A DNA stretch of 64,000 bases, taken from positions 33,289,501 to 33,353,500 of the forward strand of contig NC_079880.1 in assembly GCF_029227915.1 (NCBI RefSeq), written 5' to 3'. Position numbers and translations under genes: made by a program. Under the pieces are notes generated by a model. That model saw nothing but the letters and a program-made list of their open reading frames with translations. It was not told the DNA's origin and made no database searches. Position 1 is the stretch's first letter; each line of letters starts with the position of its first letter. This DNA is from Hydractinia symbiolongicarpus (Eukaryota > Cnidaria > Hydrozoa > Anthoathecata > Hydractiniidae). Shown here piece after piece: positions 14,201-26,460 of this stretch.

Positions 14201-17200
14201 ACAATTACGTGTAAGGCATTTAATAGGCGTCACAAGGCCGTATTTTAGCCTCTTCATGGCGTGTGCATGTGGTTTACGGCGTTGTAAAGCCATGGAACCA
14301 GGGAAAACAACTTAGGACGGCGTAGTGTATTGAGAGTGGAAGAACTAGACCAATGGTAACAAGCTTGGACGCGTGGAACCCCGTGATTTACATGTAAGGC
14401 ATTTAATAGGCGTCAAAAGGCCGTATTATAGTCTTTTCATGGCGTGTGCATGTGGTTTACAGCGTTGTAAAGCCATGGAACCAGGAAAAACAACTTAGGA
14501 CGTTCTAGTGTATTGAGAGTGGAAGGACTAGACCAATGGTAACAAGCTTGGACGCGTGGAACCACGTGATTTACGTGTAAGGCATTTAATAGGCGTCAAA
14601 AGGCCGTATTATAGGATTTTCATGGCGTGTGCATGTGGTTTACGGCGTTGTAAAGCCATGGAACCAGGAAAAACGACTTAGGACGTTCTACTGTATTGAG
14701 AGTGGAAGGACTAGACCAATGGTAACCTGCGCAGGCACGCGAAACCACACGATTACGTGTAAGGCATTTAATAGGCGTCACAAGGCCGTATTTTAGCCTC
14801 TTCATGGCGTGTGCATGTGGTTTACGGCGTTGTAAAGCCATGGAACCAGGGAAAACAACTTAGGACGGCGTAGTGTATTGAGAGTGGAAGAACTAGACCA
14901 ATGGTAACAAGCTTGGACGCGTGGAACCCCGTGATTTACGTGTAAGGCATTTAATAGGCGTCAAAAGGCCGTATTATAGCCTTTTCATGGCCTGTGCATG
15001 TGGTTTACGGCGTTGTAAAGCCATGGAACCAGGAAAAACAACTTAGGATGTTCTAGTGTATTGAGAGTGGAAGGACTAGACCAATGGTAACCTGCGCAGG
15101 CACGCGAAACCACACGATTACGTGTAAGGCATTTAATAGGCGTCAAAAGGCCGTATTACAGCCTTTTCATGGCGTGTGCATGTGGTTTACGGCGTCGTAA
15201 AGCCATGGAACCAGGAGAAACAACTTAGGACGGCGTAGTGTATTGGGAGTGGAAGAACTAGACCAATGGTAACAAGCTTGGACGCGTGGAACCACGTGAT
15301 TTACGTGTAAGGCCTTTATTCGGCGTCCAGAGGCCGTATTATAGCTTTTTCATGGCGTGTGCATGTGGATTACGGCGTTGTAAAGCCATGGAACCAGGAA
15401 AAACAACTTAGGACGGCGTAGTGTATTGGGAGTGGAAGAACTAGACCAATGGTAACAGGCTGGGACGCGTGGAACCACGTGATTTACATGTAGGGCCTTT
15501 ATTAGCCGTCCAGAGGCCGTATTATAGCCTTTTCATGGCGTGTGCATGTGGATTACGGCGTTCTGAAGCCATGGAACCAGGAATAACAACTTAGGACGTT
15601 CTAGTGTATTGAGAGTGGAAGGACTAGACCAATGGTAAATTGCGCAGGCACGCGAAACCACACGATTACGTGTAAGGCATTTAATAGGCGTCAAAAGGCC
15701 GTATTGCCTTTTCATGTCGTGTGCATGTGGTTTACGGCGTTGTAAAGCCATGGAACCAGAGCAAAAAACTTAGGACGGCGTAGTGTATTGAGAGTGGAAG
15801 AACTAGACCAATGGTAACAAGCTTGGACGCGTGGAACCCCGTGATTTACATGTAAGGCATTTAATAGGCGTCAAAAGGCCGTATTATAGTCTTTTCATGG
15901 CGTGTGCATGTGGTTTACAGCGTTGTAAAGCCATGGAACCAGGAAAAACAACTTAGGACGTTCTAGTGTATTGAGAGTGGAAGGACTAGACCAATGGTAA
16001 ATTGCGCAGGCACGCGAAACCACACGATTACGTGTAAGGCATTTAATAGGCGTCAAAAGGCCTTATTATAGCCTTTTCATGTCGTGTGCATGTGGTTTAC
16101 GGCGTTGTAAAGCCATGGAACCAGAGCAAAAAACTTAGGACGGCGTAGTGTATTGAGAGTGGAAGAACTAGACCAATGGTAACAAGCTTGGACGCGTGGA
16201 ACCCCGTGATTTACGTGTAAGGCATTTAATAGGCGTCAAAAGGCCGTATTATAGTGTTTTCATGGCGTGTGCATGTGGTTTACAGCGTTCTAAAGCCATG
16301 GAACCAGGAAAAACAACTTAGGACGTTCTAGTGTATTGAGAGTGGAAGGACTAGACCAATGGTAACAAGCTTGGACGCGTGGAACCACGTGATTTACGTG
16401 TAAGGCATTTAATAGGCGTCAAAAGGCCGTATTATAAAATTTTCATGGCGTGTGCATGTAGTTTACGGCGTTGTAAAGCCATGGAACCAGGAAAAACAAC
16501 TTAGGACGGCGTAGTGTATTGGGAGTGGAAGAACTAGACCAATGGTAACAGGCTTGGACGCGTGGAACCACGTGATTTACGTGTAGGGCTTTTATTAGGC
16601 GTCAAAAGGCCGTATTATAGTCTTTTCATGGCGTGTGCATGTGGTTTACAGCGTTGTAAAGCCATGGAACCAGGAAAAACAACTTAGGACGTTCTAGTGT
16701 ATTGAGAGTGGAAGGACTAGACCAATGGTAACAAGCTTGCACGCGTGGAACCAAGTGATTTACGTGTAAGGCCATTATTAGGCGTCCAGAGGCCGTATTA
16801 TAGCCTTTTCATGGCGTGTGCATGTGGATTACGGCGTTGAAAAGCCATGGAACCAGGGAAAACAACTTAGGACGGCGTAGTGTATTGAGAGTGGAAGAAC
16901 TAGACCAATGGTAACAAGCTTGGACGCGTGGAACCCCGTGATTTACATGTAAGGCATTTAATAGGCGTCAAAAGGCCGTATTATAGTCTTTTCATGGCGT
17001 GTGCATGTGGTTTACAGCGTTGTAAAGCCATGGAACCAGGAAAAACAACTTAGGACGTTCTAGTGTATTGAGAGTGGAAGGACTAGACCAATGGTAACAA
17101 GCTTGGACGCGTGGAACCACGTGATTTACGTGTAAGGCCTTTATTAGGCGTCCAGAGGCCGTATTATAGCCTTTTCATGGCGTGTGCATGTGGATTACGG

Positions 17201-17529
17201 CGTTGTAAAGCCATGGAACCAGGAAAAAAACTTAGGACGGCGTAGTGCATTGAGAGTGGAAGAACTAGACCAATGGTAACAAGCTTGGACGCGTGGAACC
17301 CAGTGATTTACGTGTAAGGCATTTAATAGGCGTCAAAAGGCCGTATTATAGCCTTTTCATGGCGTGTGCATGTGGTTTACGGCGTTGTAAAGCCATGGAA
17401 CCAGGAAAAACAACTTAGGACGGCGTAGTGTATTGAGAGTGGAAGAACTAGACCAATGGTAACAAGCTTGGACGCGTGGAACCACGTGATTTACGTGTAA
17501 GGCCTTTATTCGGCGTCCAGAGGCCGTAT

Positions 17530-20500
17530 TATAGCTTTTTCATGGCGTGTGCATGTGGATTACGGCGTTGTAAAGCCATGGAACCAGGAAAAACAACTTA
17601 GGACGACGTAGTGTATTGGGAGTGGAGAACTAGACCAATGGTAACAGGCTGGGACACGTGGAACCACGTGATTTACGTGTAGGGCCTTTATTAGCCGTCC
17701 AGAGGCCGTATTATAGCCTTTTCATGGCGTGTGCATGTGGATTACGGCGTTCTGAAGCCATGGAACCAGGAATAACAACTTAGGACGTTCTAGTGTATTG
17801 AGAGTGGAAGGACTAGACCAATGGTAAATTGCGCAGGCACGCGAAACCACACGATTACGTGTAAGGCATTTAATAGGCGTCAAAAGGCCGTATTATAGCC
17901 TTTTCATGTCGTGTGCATGTGGTTTACGGCGTTGTAAAGCCAAGGAACCAGAGAAAAAAACTTAGGACGGTGTAGTGTATTGAGAGTGGAAGAACTAGAC
18001 CAATGGTAACAAGCTTGGACGCGTGGAACCCCGTGATTTACGTGTAAGGCATTTAATAGGCGTCAAAAGGCCGTATTATAGTCTTTTCATGGCGTGTGCA
18101 TGTGGTTTACAGCGTTGTAAAGCCATGGAACCAGGAAAAACAACTTAGGACGTTCTAGTGTATTGAGAGTGGTAGGACTAGACCAATGGTAACAAGCTTG
18201 GACGCGTGGAACAAAGTGATTTACGTGTAAGGCCATTATTAGGCGTCCAGAGGCCGTATTATAACCTTTTCATGGCGTGTGCATGTGGATTACGGCGTTG
18301 AAAAGCCATGGAACCAGGGAAAACAACTTAGGACGGCGTAGTGTATTGAGAGTGGAAGAACTAGACCAATGGTAACAAGCTTGGACGCGTGGAACCCCGT
18401 GATTTACATGTAAGGCATTTAATAGGCGTCAAAAGGCCGTATTATAGTCTTTTCATGGCGTGTGCATGTGGTTTACAGCGTTGTAAAGCCATGGAACCAG
18501 GAAAAACAACTTAGGACGTTCTAGTGTATTGAGAGTGGAAGAACTAGACCAATGGTAACAAGCTTGGACGCGTGGAACCCCGTGAATTACGTGTAAGGCA
18601 TTTAATAGGCGTCAAAAGGCCGTATTATAGCCTTTTCATGGCCTGTGCATGTGGTTTACGGCGTTGTAAAGCCATGGAACCAGGCAAAACAACTTAGGAT
18701 GTTCTAGTGTATTGAGAGTGGAAGGACTAGACCAATGGTAACCTGCGCAGGCACGCGAAACCACACGATTACGTGTAAGGCATTTAATAGGCGTCAAAAG
18801 GCCGTATTACAGCCTTTTCATGGCGTGTGCATGTGGTTTACGGCGTCGTAAAGCCATGGAACCAGGAGAAACAACTTAGGACGGCGTAGTGTATTGGGAG
18901 TGGAAGAACTAGACCAATGGTAACAAGCTTGGACGCGTGGAACCCGGTGATTTACGTGTAAGGCATTTAATAGGCGTCAAAAGGCCGTATTATAGCATTT
19001 TCATGGCGTGTGCATGTGGTTTACGGCGTTGTAAAGCCATGGAACCAGGAAAAACAACTTAGGACGGCGTAGTGCATTGAGAGTGGAAGAACTAGACCAA
19101 TGGTACCAAGCTTGGACGCGTGGAACCACGTGATTTACGTGTAAGGCCTTTATTAGGCGTCAAAAGGCCGCGTTATAGCCTTTTCATGGCGTGTGCATGT
19201 GGTTTACGGCGTTGTAAAGCCATGGAACCAGGAAAAACAACTTAGGACGGCGTAGTGTATTGGGAGTGGAAGAACTAGACCAATGGTAACAGGCTTGGAC
19301 GCGTGGAACCACGTGATTTACGTGTAGGGCCTTTATGAGGCGTCCAGAGGCCGTACTATAGCCTCTTCATGGCGTGTGCATGTGGATTACGGCGTTGTAA
19401 AGCCATGGAACCAGGGAACACAACTTAGGACGGCGTAGTGCATTGAGAGTGGAAGAACTAGACCAATGGTAACAAGCTTGAACGCTTGGAACCCGGTGAT
19501 TTACGTGTAAGGCATTTAATAGGCGTCAAAAGTCCGTATTATAGCATTTCCATGGCGTGTGCATGTGGTTTACGGCGTTGTAAAGCCATGGAACCAGGAA
19601 AAACAACTTAGGACGTTCTAGTGTATTGAGAGTGGAAGGACTAGACCAATGGTAACCTGCGCAGGCACGCGAAACCACACGATTACGTGTAAGGCATTTA
19701 ATAGGCGTCAAAAGGCCGTATTACAGCCTTTTCATGGCGTGTGCATGTGGTTTACGGCGTCGTAAAGCCATGGAACCAGGAAAAACAACTTAGGACGGCG
19801 TAGTGTATTGGGAGTGGAAGAACTAGACCAATGGTAACAAGCTTGGACGCGTGGAACACGGTGATTTACGTGTAAGGCATTTAATAGGCGTCAAAAGGCC
19901 GTATTATAGCATTTTCATGGCGTGTGCATGTGGTTTACGGCGTTGTAAAGCCATGGAACCAGGAAAAACAACTTAGGACGGCGTAGTGCATTGAGAGTGG
20001 AAGAACTAGACCAATGGTACCAAGCTTGGACGCGTGGAACCACGTGATTTACGTGTAAGGCCTTTACTAGGCGTCAAAAGGCTGCGTTATAGCCTTTTCA
20101 TGGCGTGTGCATGTGGTTTACGGCGTTGTAAAGCCATGGAACCAGGGAACACAACTTAGGACGGCGTAGTGCATTGAGAGTGGAAGAACTAGACCAATGG
20201 TAACAAGCTTGAACGCTTGGAACCCGGTGATTTACGTGTAAGGCATTTAATAGGCGTCAAAAGGCCGTATTATAGCTTTTTCATGGCGTGTGCATGTGGA
20301 TTACGGCGTTGTAAAGCCATGGAACCAGGAAAAACAACTTAGGACGGCGTAGTGTATTGGGAGTGGAAGAACTAGACCAATGGTAACAGGCTGGGACGCG
20401 TGGAACCACGTGATTTACATGTAGGGCCTTTATTAGCCGTCCAGAGGCCGTATTATAGCCTTTTCATGGCGTGTGCATGTGGATTACGGCGTTCTGAAGC

Positions 20501-23500
20501 CATGGAACCAGGAATAACAACTTAGGACGTTCTAGTGTATTGAGAGTGGAAGGACTAGACCAATGGTAAATTGCGCAGGCACGCGAAACCACACGATTAC
20601 GTGTAAGGCATTTAATAGGCGTCAAAAGGCCGTATTGCCTTTTCATGTCGTGTGCATGTGGTTTACGGCGTTGTAAAGCCATGGAACCAGAGCAAAAAAC
20701 TTAGGACGGCGTAGTGTTTTGAGAGTGGAAGAACTAAACCAATGGTAACAAGCTTGGACGCGTGGAACCCCGTGATTTACGTGTAAGGCATTTAATAGGC
20801 GTCAAAAGGCCGTATTATAGTCTTTTCATGGCGTGTGCATGTGGTTTACAGCGTTGTAATGCCATGGAACCAGGAAAAACAACTTAGGACGTTCTAGTGT
20901 ATTGAGAGTGGAAGGACTAGACCAATGGTAACAAGCTTGGACGCGTGGAACCACGTGATTTACGTGTAAGGCCTTTATTCGGCGTCCAGAGGCCGTATTA
21001 TAGCTTTTTCATGGCGTGTGCATGTGGATTACGGCGTTGTAAAGCCATGGAACCAGGAAAAACAACTTAGGACGACGTAGTGTATTGGGAGTGGAGAACT
21101 AGACCAATGGTAACAGGCTGGGACACGTGGAACCACGTGATTTACGTGTAGGGCCTTTATTAGCCGTCCAGAGGCCGTATTATAGCCTTTTCATGGCGTG
21201 TGCATGTGGATTACGGCGTTCTGAAGCCATGGAACCAGGAATATCAACTTAGGACGTTCTAGTGTATTGAGAGTGGAAGGACTAGACCAATGGTAAATTG
21301 CGCAGGCACGCGAAACCACACGATTACGTGTAAGGCATTTAATAGGCGTCAAAAGGCCGTATTATAGCCTTTTCATGTCGTGTGCATGTGGTTTACGGCG
21401 TTGTAAAGCCAAGGAACCAGAGAAAAAAACTTAGGACGGTGTAGTGTATTGAGAGTGGAAGAACTAGACCAATGGTAACAAGCTTGGACGCGTGGAACCC
21501 CGTGATTTACGTGTAAGGCATTTAATAGGCGTCAAAAGGCCGTATTATAGTCTTTTCATGGCGTGTGCATGTGGTTTACAGCGTTGTAAAGCCATGGAAC
21601 CAGGAAAAACAACTTAGGACGTTCTAGTGTATTGAGAGTGGTAGGACTAGACCAATGGTAACAAGCTTGGACGCGTGGAACAAAGTGATTTACGTGTAAG
21701 GCCATTATTAGGCGTCCAGAGGCCGTATTATAGCCTTTTCATGGCGTGTGCATGTGGATTACGGCGTTGAAAAGCCATGGAACCAGGGAAAACAACTTAG
21801 GACGGCGTAGTGTATTGAGAGTGGAAGAACTAGACCAATGGTAACAAGCTTGGACGCGTGGAACCCCGTGATTTACATGTAAGGCATTTAATAGGCGTCA
21901 AAAGGCCGTATTATAGTCTTTTCATGGCGTGTGCATGTGGTTTACAGCGTTGTAAAGCCATGGAACCAGGAAAAACAACTTAGGACGTTCTAGTGTATTG
22001 AGAGTGGAAGGAATAGACCAATGGTAACAAGCTTGGACGCGTGGAACCACGTGATTTACGTGTAAGGCATTTAATAGGCGTCAAAAGGCCGTATTATAGG
22101 ATTTTCATGGCGTGTGCATGTGGTTTACGGCGTTGTGAAGCCATGGAACCAGGAAAAACGACTTAGGACGTTCTAGTGTATTGAGAGTGGAAGGACTAGA
22201 CCAATGGTAACCTGCGCAGGCACGCGAAACCACACAATTACGTGTAAGGCATTTAATAGGCGTCACAAGGCCGTATTTTAGCCTCTTCATGGCGTGTGCA
22301 TGTGGTTTACGGCGTTGTAAAGCCATGGAACCAGGGAAAACAACTTAGGACGGCGTAGTGTATTGAGAGTGGAAGAACTAGACCAATGGTAACAAGCTTG
22401 GACGCGTGGAACCCCGTGATTTACGTGTAAGGCATTTAATAGGCGTCAAAAGGCCGTATTATAGCCTTTTCATGGCCTGTGCATGTGGTTTACGGCGTTG
22501 TAAAGCCATGGAACCAGGCAAAACAACTTAGGATGTTCTAGTGTATTGAGAGTGGAAGGACTAGACCAATGGTAACCTGCGCAGGCACGCGAAACCACAC
22601 GATTACGTGTAAGGCATTTAATAGGCGTCAAAAGGCCGTATTACAGCCTTTTCATGGCGTGTGCATGTGGTTTACGGCGTCGTAAAGCCATGGAACCAGG
22701 AGAAACAACTTAGGACGGCGTAGTGTATTGGGAGTGGAAGAACTAGACCAATGGTAACAAGCTTGGACGCGTGGAACCCGGTGATTTACGTGTAAGGCAT
22801 TTAATAGGCGTCAAAAGGCCGTATTATAGCATTTTCATGGCGTGTGCATGTGGTTTACGGCGTTGTAAAGCCATGGAACCAGGAAAAACAACTTAGGACG
22901 GCGTAGTGCATTGAGAGTGGAAGAACTAGACCAATGGTACCAAGCTTGGACGCGTGGAACCACGTGATTTACGTGTAAGGCCTTTATTAGGCGTCAAAAG
23001 GCCGCGTTATAGCCTTTTCATGGCGTGTGCATGTGGTTTACGGCGTTGTAAAGCCATGGAACCAGGAAAAACAACTTAGGACGGCGTAGTGTATTGGGAG
23101 TGGAAGAACTAGACCAATGGTAACAGGCTTGGACGCGTGGAACCACGTGATTTACGTGTAGGGCCTTTATGAGGCGTCCAGAGGCCGTACTATAGCCTCT
23201 TCATGGCGTGTGCATGTGGATTACGGCGTTGTAAAGCCATGGAACCAGGGAACACAACTTAGGACGGCGTAGTGCATTGAGAGTGGAAGAACTAGACCAA
23301 TGGTAACAAGCTTGAACGCTTGGAACCCGGTGATTTACGTGTAAGGCATTTAATAGGCGTCAAAAGTCCGTATTATAGCATTTCCATGGCGTGTGCATGT
23401 GGTTTACGGCGTTGTAAAGCCATGGAACCAGGAAAAACAACTTAGGACGTTCTAGTGTATTGAGAGTGGAAGGACTAGACCAATGGTAACCTGCGCAGGC

Positions 23501-23930
23501 ACGCGAAACCACACGATCACGTGTAAGGCATTTAATAGGCGTCAAAAGGCCGTATTACAGCCTTTTCATGGCGTGTGCATGTGGTTTACGGCGTCGTAAA
23601 GCCATTTAACCAGGAAAAACAACTTAGGACGGCGTAGTGTATTGGGAGTGGAAGAACTAGACCAATGGTAACAAGCTTGGACGCGTGGAACCCGGTGATT
23701 TACGTGTAAGGCATTTAATAGGCGTCAAAAGGCCGTATTATAGCATTTTCATGGCGTGTGCATGTGGTTTACGGCGTTGTAAAGCCATGGAACCAGGGAA
23801 CACAACTTAGGACGGCGTAGTGCATTGAGAGTGGAAGAACTAGACCAATGGTAACAAGCTTGAACGCTTGGAACCCGGTGATTTACGTGTAAGGCATTTA
23901 ATAGGCGTCAAAAGGCCGTATTATAGCTTT
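17530..23930 (+). repeat. Large tandem higher-order repeat, about 19-21 monomers per unit
   Basis: Unit 1 starts at 17530 and unit 2 immediately follows at 20999 (offset 3469 bp, 19 monomers). Both begin with the rare haplotype GACGACGTAG, a one-base-shortened GAGTGGAGAAC and GGGACACGTGG. After about 22010 the offset becomes 3834 bp, because unit 2 carries two additional monomers (365 bp, including the type B monomer at about 22105). Near 23780 unit 2 lacks one monomer relative to unit 1. The units then part company near 23980. Confidence 0.75.
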
Positions 23931-26443
23931 TTCATGGCGTGTGCATGTGGATTACGGCGTTGTAAAGCCATGGAACCAGGAAAAACAACTTAGGACGTTC
24001 TAGTGTATTGAGAGTGGAAGGACTAGACCAATGGTAACAAGCTTGGACGCGTGGAACCCCGTGATTTACATGTAAGGCATTTAATAGGCGTCAAAAGGCC
24101 GTATTATAGTCTTTTCATGGCGTGTGCATGTGGTTTACAGCGTTGTAAAGCCATGGAACCAGGAAAAACAGCTTAGGACGTTCTAGTGTATTGAGAGTGG
24201 AAGGACTAGACCAATGGTAACAAGCTTGGACGCGTGGAACCACGTGATTTACGTGTAAGGCCTTTATTAGGCGTCCAGAGGCCGTATTATAGCCTTTTCA
24301 TGGCGTGTGCATGTGGATTACGGCGTTCTGAAGCCATGGAACCAGGAATAACAACTTAGGACGTTCTAGTGTATTGAGAGTGGAAGGACTAGACCAATGG
24401 TAAATTGCGCAGGCACGCGAAACCACACGATTACGTGTAAGGCATTTAATAGGCGTCAAAAGGCCGTATTATAGCCTTTTCATGTCGTGTGCATGTGGTT
24501 TACGGCGTTGTAAAGCCATGGAACCAGAGCAAAAAACTTAGGACGGCGTAGTGTATTGAGAGTGGAAGAACTAGACCAATGGTAACAAGCTTGGACGCGT
24601 GGAACCCCGTGATTTACGTGTAAGGCATTTAATAGGCGTCAAAAGGCCGTATTATAGTCTTTTCATGGCGTGTGCATGTGGTTCCCAGCGTTCTAAAGCC
24701 ATGGAACCAGGAAAAACAACTTAGGACGTTCTAGTGTATTGAGAGTGGAAGGACTAGACCAATGGTAACAAGCTTGGACGCGTGGAACCACGTGATTTAC
24801 GTGTAAGGCATTTAATAGGCGTCAAAAGGCCGTATTATAAAATTTTCATGGCGTGTGCATGTGGTTTACGGCGTTGTAAAGCCATGGAACCAGGAAAAAC
24901 AACTTAGGACGGCGTAGTGTATTGGGAGTGGAAGAACTAGACCAATGGTAACAGGCTTGGACGCGTGGAACCACGTGATTTACGTGTAGGGCTTTTATTA
25001 GGCGTCAAAAGGCCGTATTATAGTCTTTTCATGGCGTGTGCATGTGGTTTACAGCGTTGTAAAGCCATGGAACCAGGAAAAACAACTTAGGACGTTCTAG
25101 TGTATTGAGAGTGGAAGGACTAGACCAATGGTAACAAGCTTGCACGCGTGGAACCAAGTGATTTACGTGTAAGGCCATTATTAGGCGTCCAGAGGCCGTA
25201 TTATAGCCTTTTCATGGCGTGTGCATGTGGATTACGGCGTTGAAAAGCCATGGAACCAGGGAAAACAACTTAGGACGGCGTAGTGTATTGAGAGTGGAAG
25301 AACTAGACCAATGGTAACAAGCTTGGACGCGTGGAACCCCGTGATTTACATGTAAGGCATTTAATAGGCGTCAAAAGGCCGTATTATAGTCTTTTCATGG
25401 CGTGTGCATGTGGTTTACAGCGTTGTAAAGCCATGGAACCAGGAAAAACAACTTAGGACGTTCTAGTGTATTGAGAGTGGAAGGACTAGACCAATGGTAA
25501 CAAGCTTGGACGCGTGGAACCACGTGATTTACGTGTAAGGCTTTTATTAGGCGTCCAGAGGCCGTATTATAGCCTTTTCATGGCGTGTGCATGTGGATTA
25601 CGGCGTTGTAAAGCCATGGAACCAGGGAAAACAACTTAGGACGGCGTAGTGCATTGAGAGTGGAAGAACTAGACCAATGGTAACAAGCTTGGACGCGTGG
25701 AACCCGGTGATTTACGTGTAAGGCATTTAATAGGCGTCAAAAGGCCGTATTATAGCCTTTTCATGGCGTGTGCATGTGGTTTACGGCGTTGTAAAGCCAT
25801 GGAACCAGGAAAAACAACTTAGGACGGCGTAGTGTATTGAGAGTGGAAGAACTAGACCAATGGTAACAAGCTTGGACGCGTGGAACCACGTGATTTACGT
25901 GTAAGGCCTTTATTCGGCGTCCAGAGGCCGTATTATAGCTTTTTCATGGCGTGTGCATGTGGATTACGGCGTTGTAAAGCCATGGAACCAGGAAAAACAA
26001 CTTAGGACGACGTAGTGTATTGGGACTGGAAGAACTAGACCAATGGTAACAGGCTGGGACACGTGGAACCACGTGATTTACGTGTAGGGCCTTTATTAGC
26101 CGTCCAGAGGCCGTATTATAGCCTTTTCATGGCGTGTGCATGTGGATTACGGCGTTCTGAAGCCATGGAACCAGGAATAACAACTTAGGACGTTCTAGTG
26201 TATTGAGAGTGGAAGGACTAGACCAATGGTAAATTGCGCAGGCACGCGAAACCACACGATTACGTGTAAGGCATTTAATAGGCGTCAAAAGGCCGTATTA
26301 TAGCCTTTTCATGTCGTGTGCATGTGGTTTACGGCGTTGTAAAGCCAAGGAACCAGAGAAAAAAACTTAGGACGGTGTAGTGTATTGAGAGTGGAAGAAC
26401 TAGACCAATGGTAACAAGCTTGGACGCGTGGAACAAAGTGATT

Positions 26444-26460
26444 TACCAGGAAACCAGGAA
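26444..26460 (+). other. Out-of-register junction inside the satellite
   Basis: The sequence runs GTGATTTAC then CAGGAAACCAGGAAAAAC. The normal order is GATTTAC, about 89 bp of monomer, then CCAGGAAAAAC. Seven bases (CAGGAAA) replace the missing 89, a net loss of 82 bp. The offset of this block against its paralogue at 7306-8600 changes from 18628 before the junction to 18546 after it, confirming 82 bp. This is the only clear break of monomer phase that I saw in block I. Confidence 0.88.
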
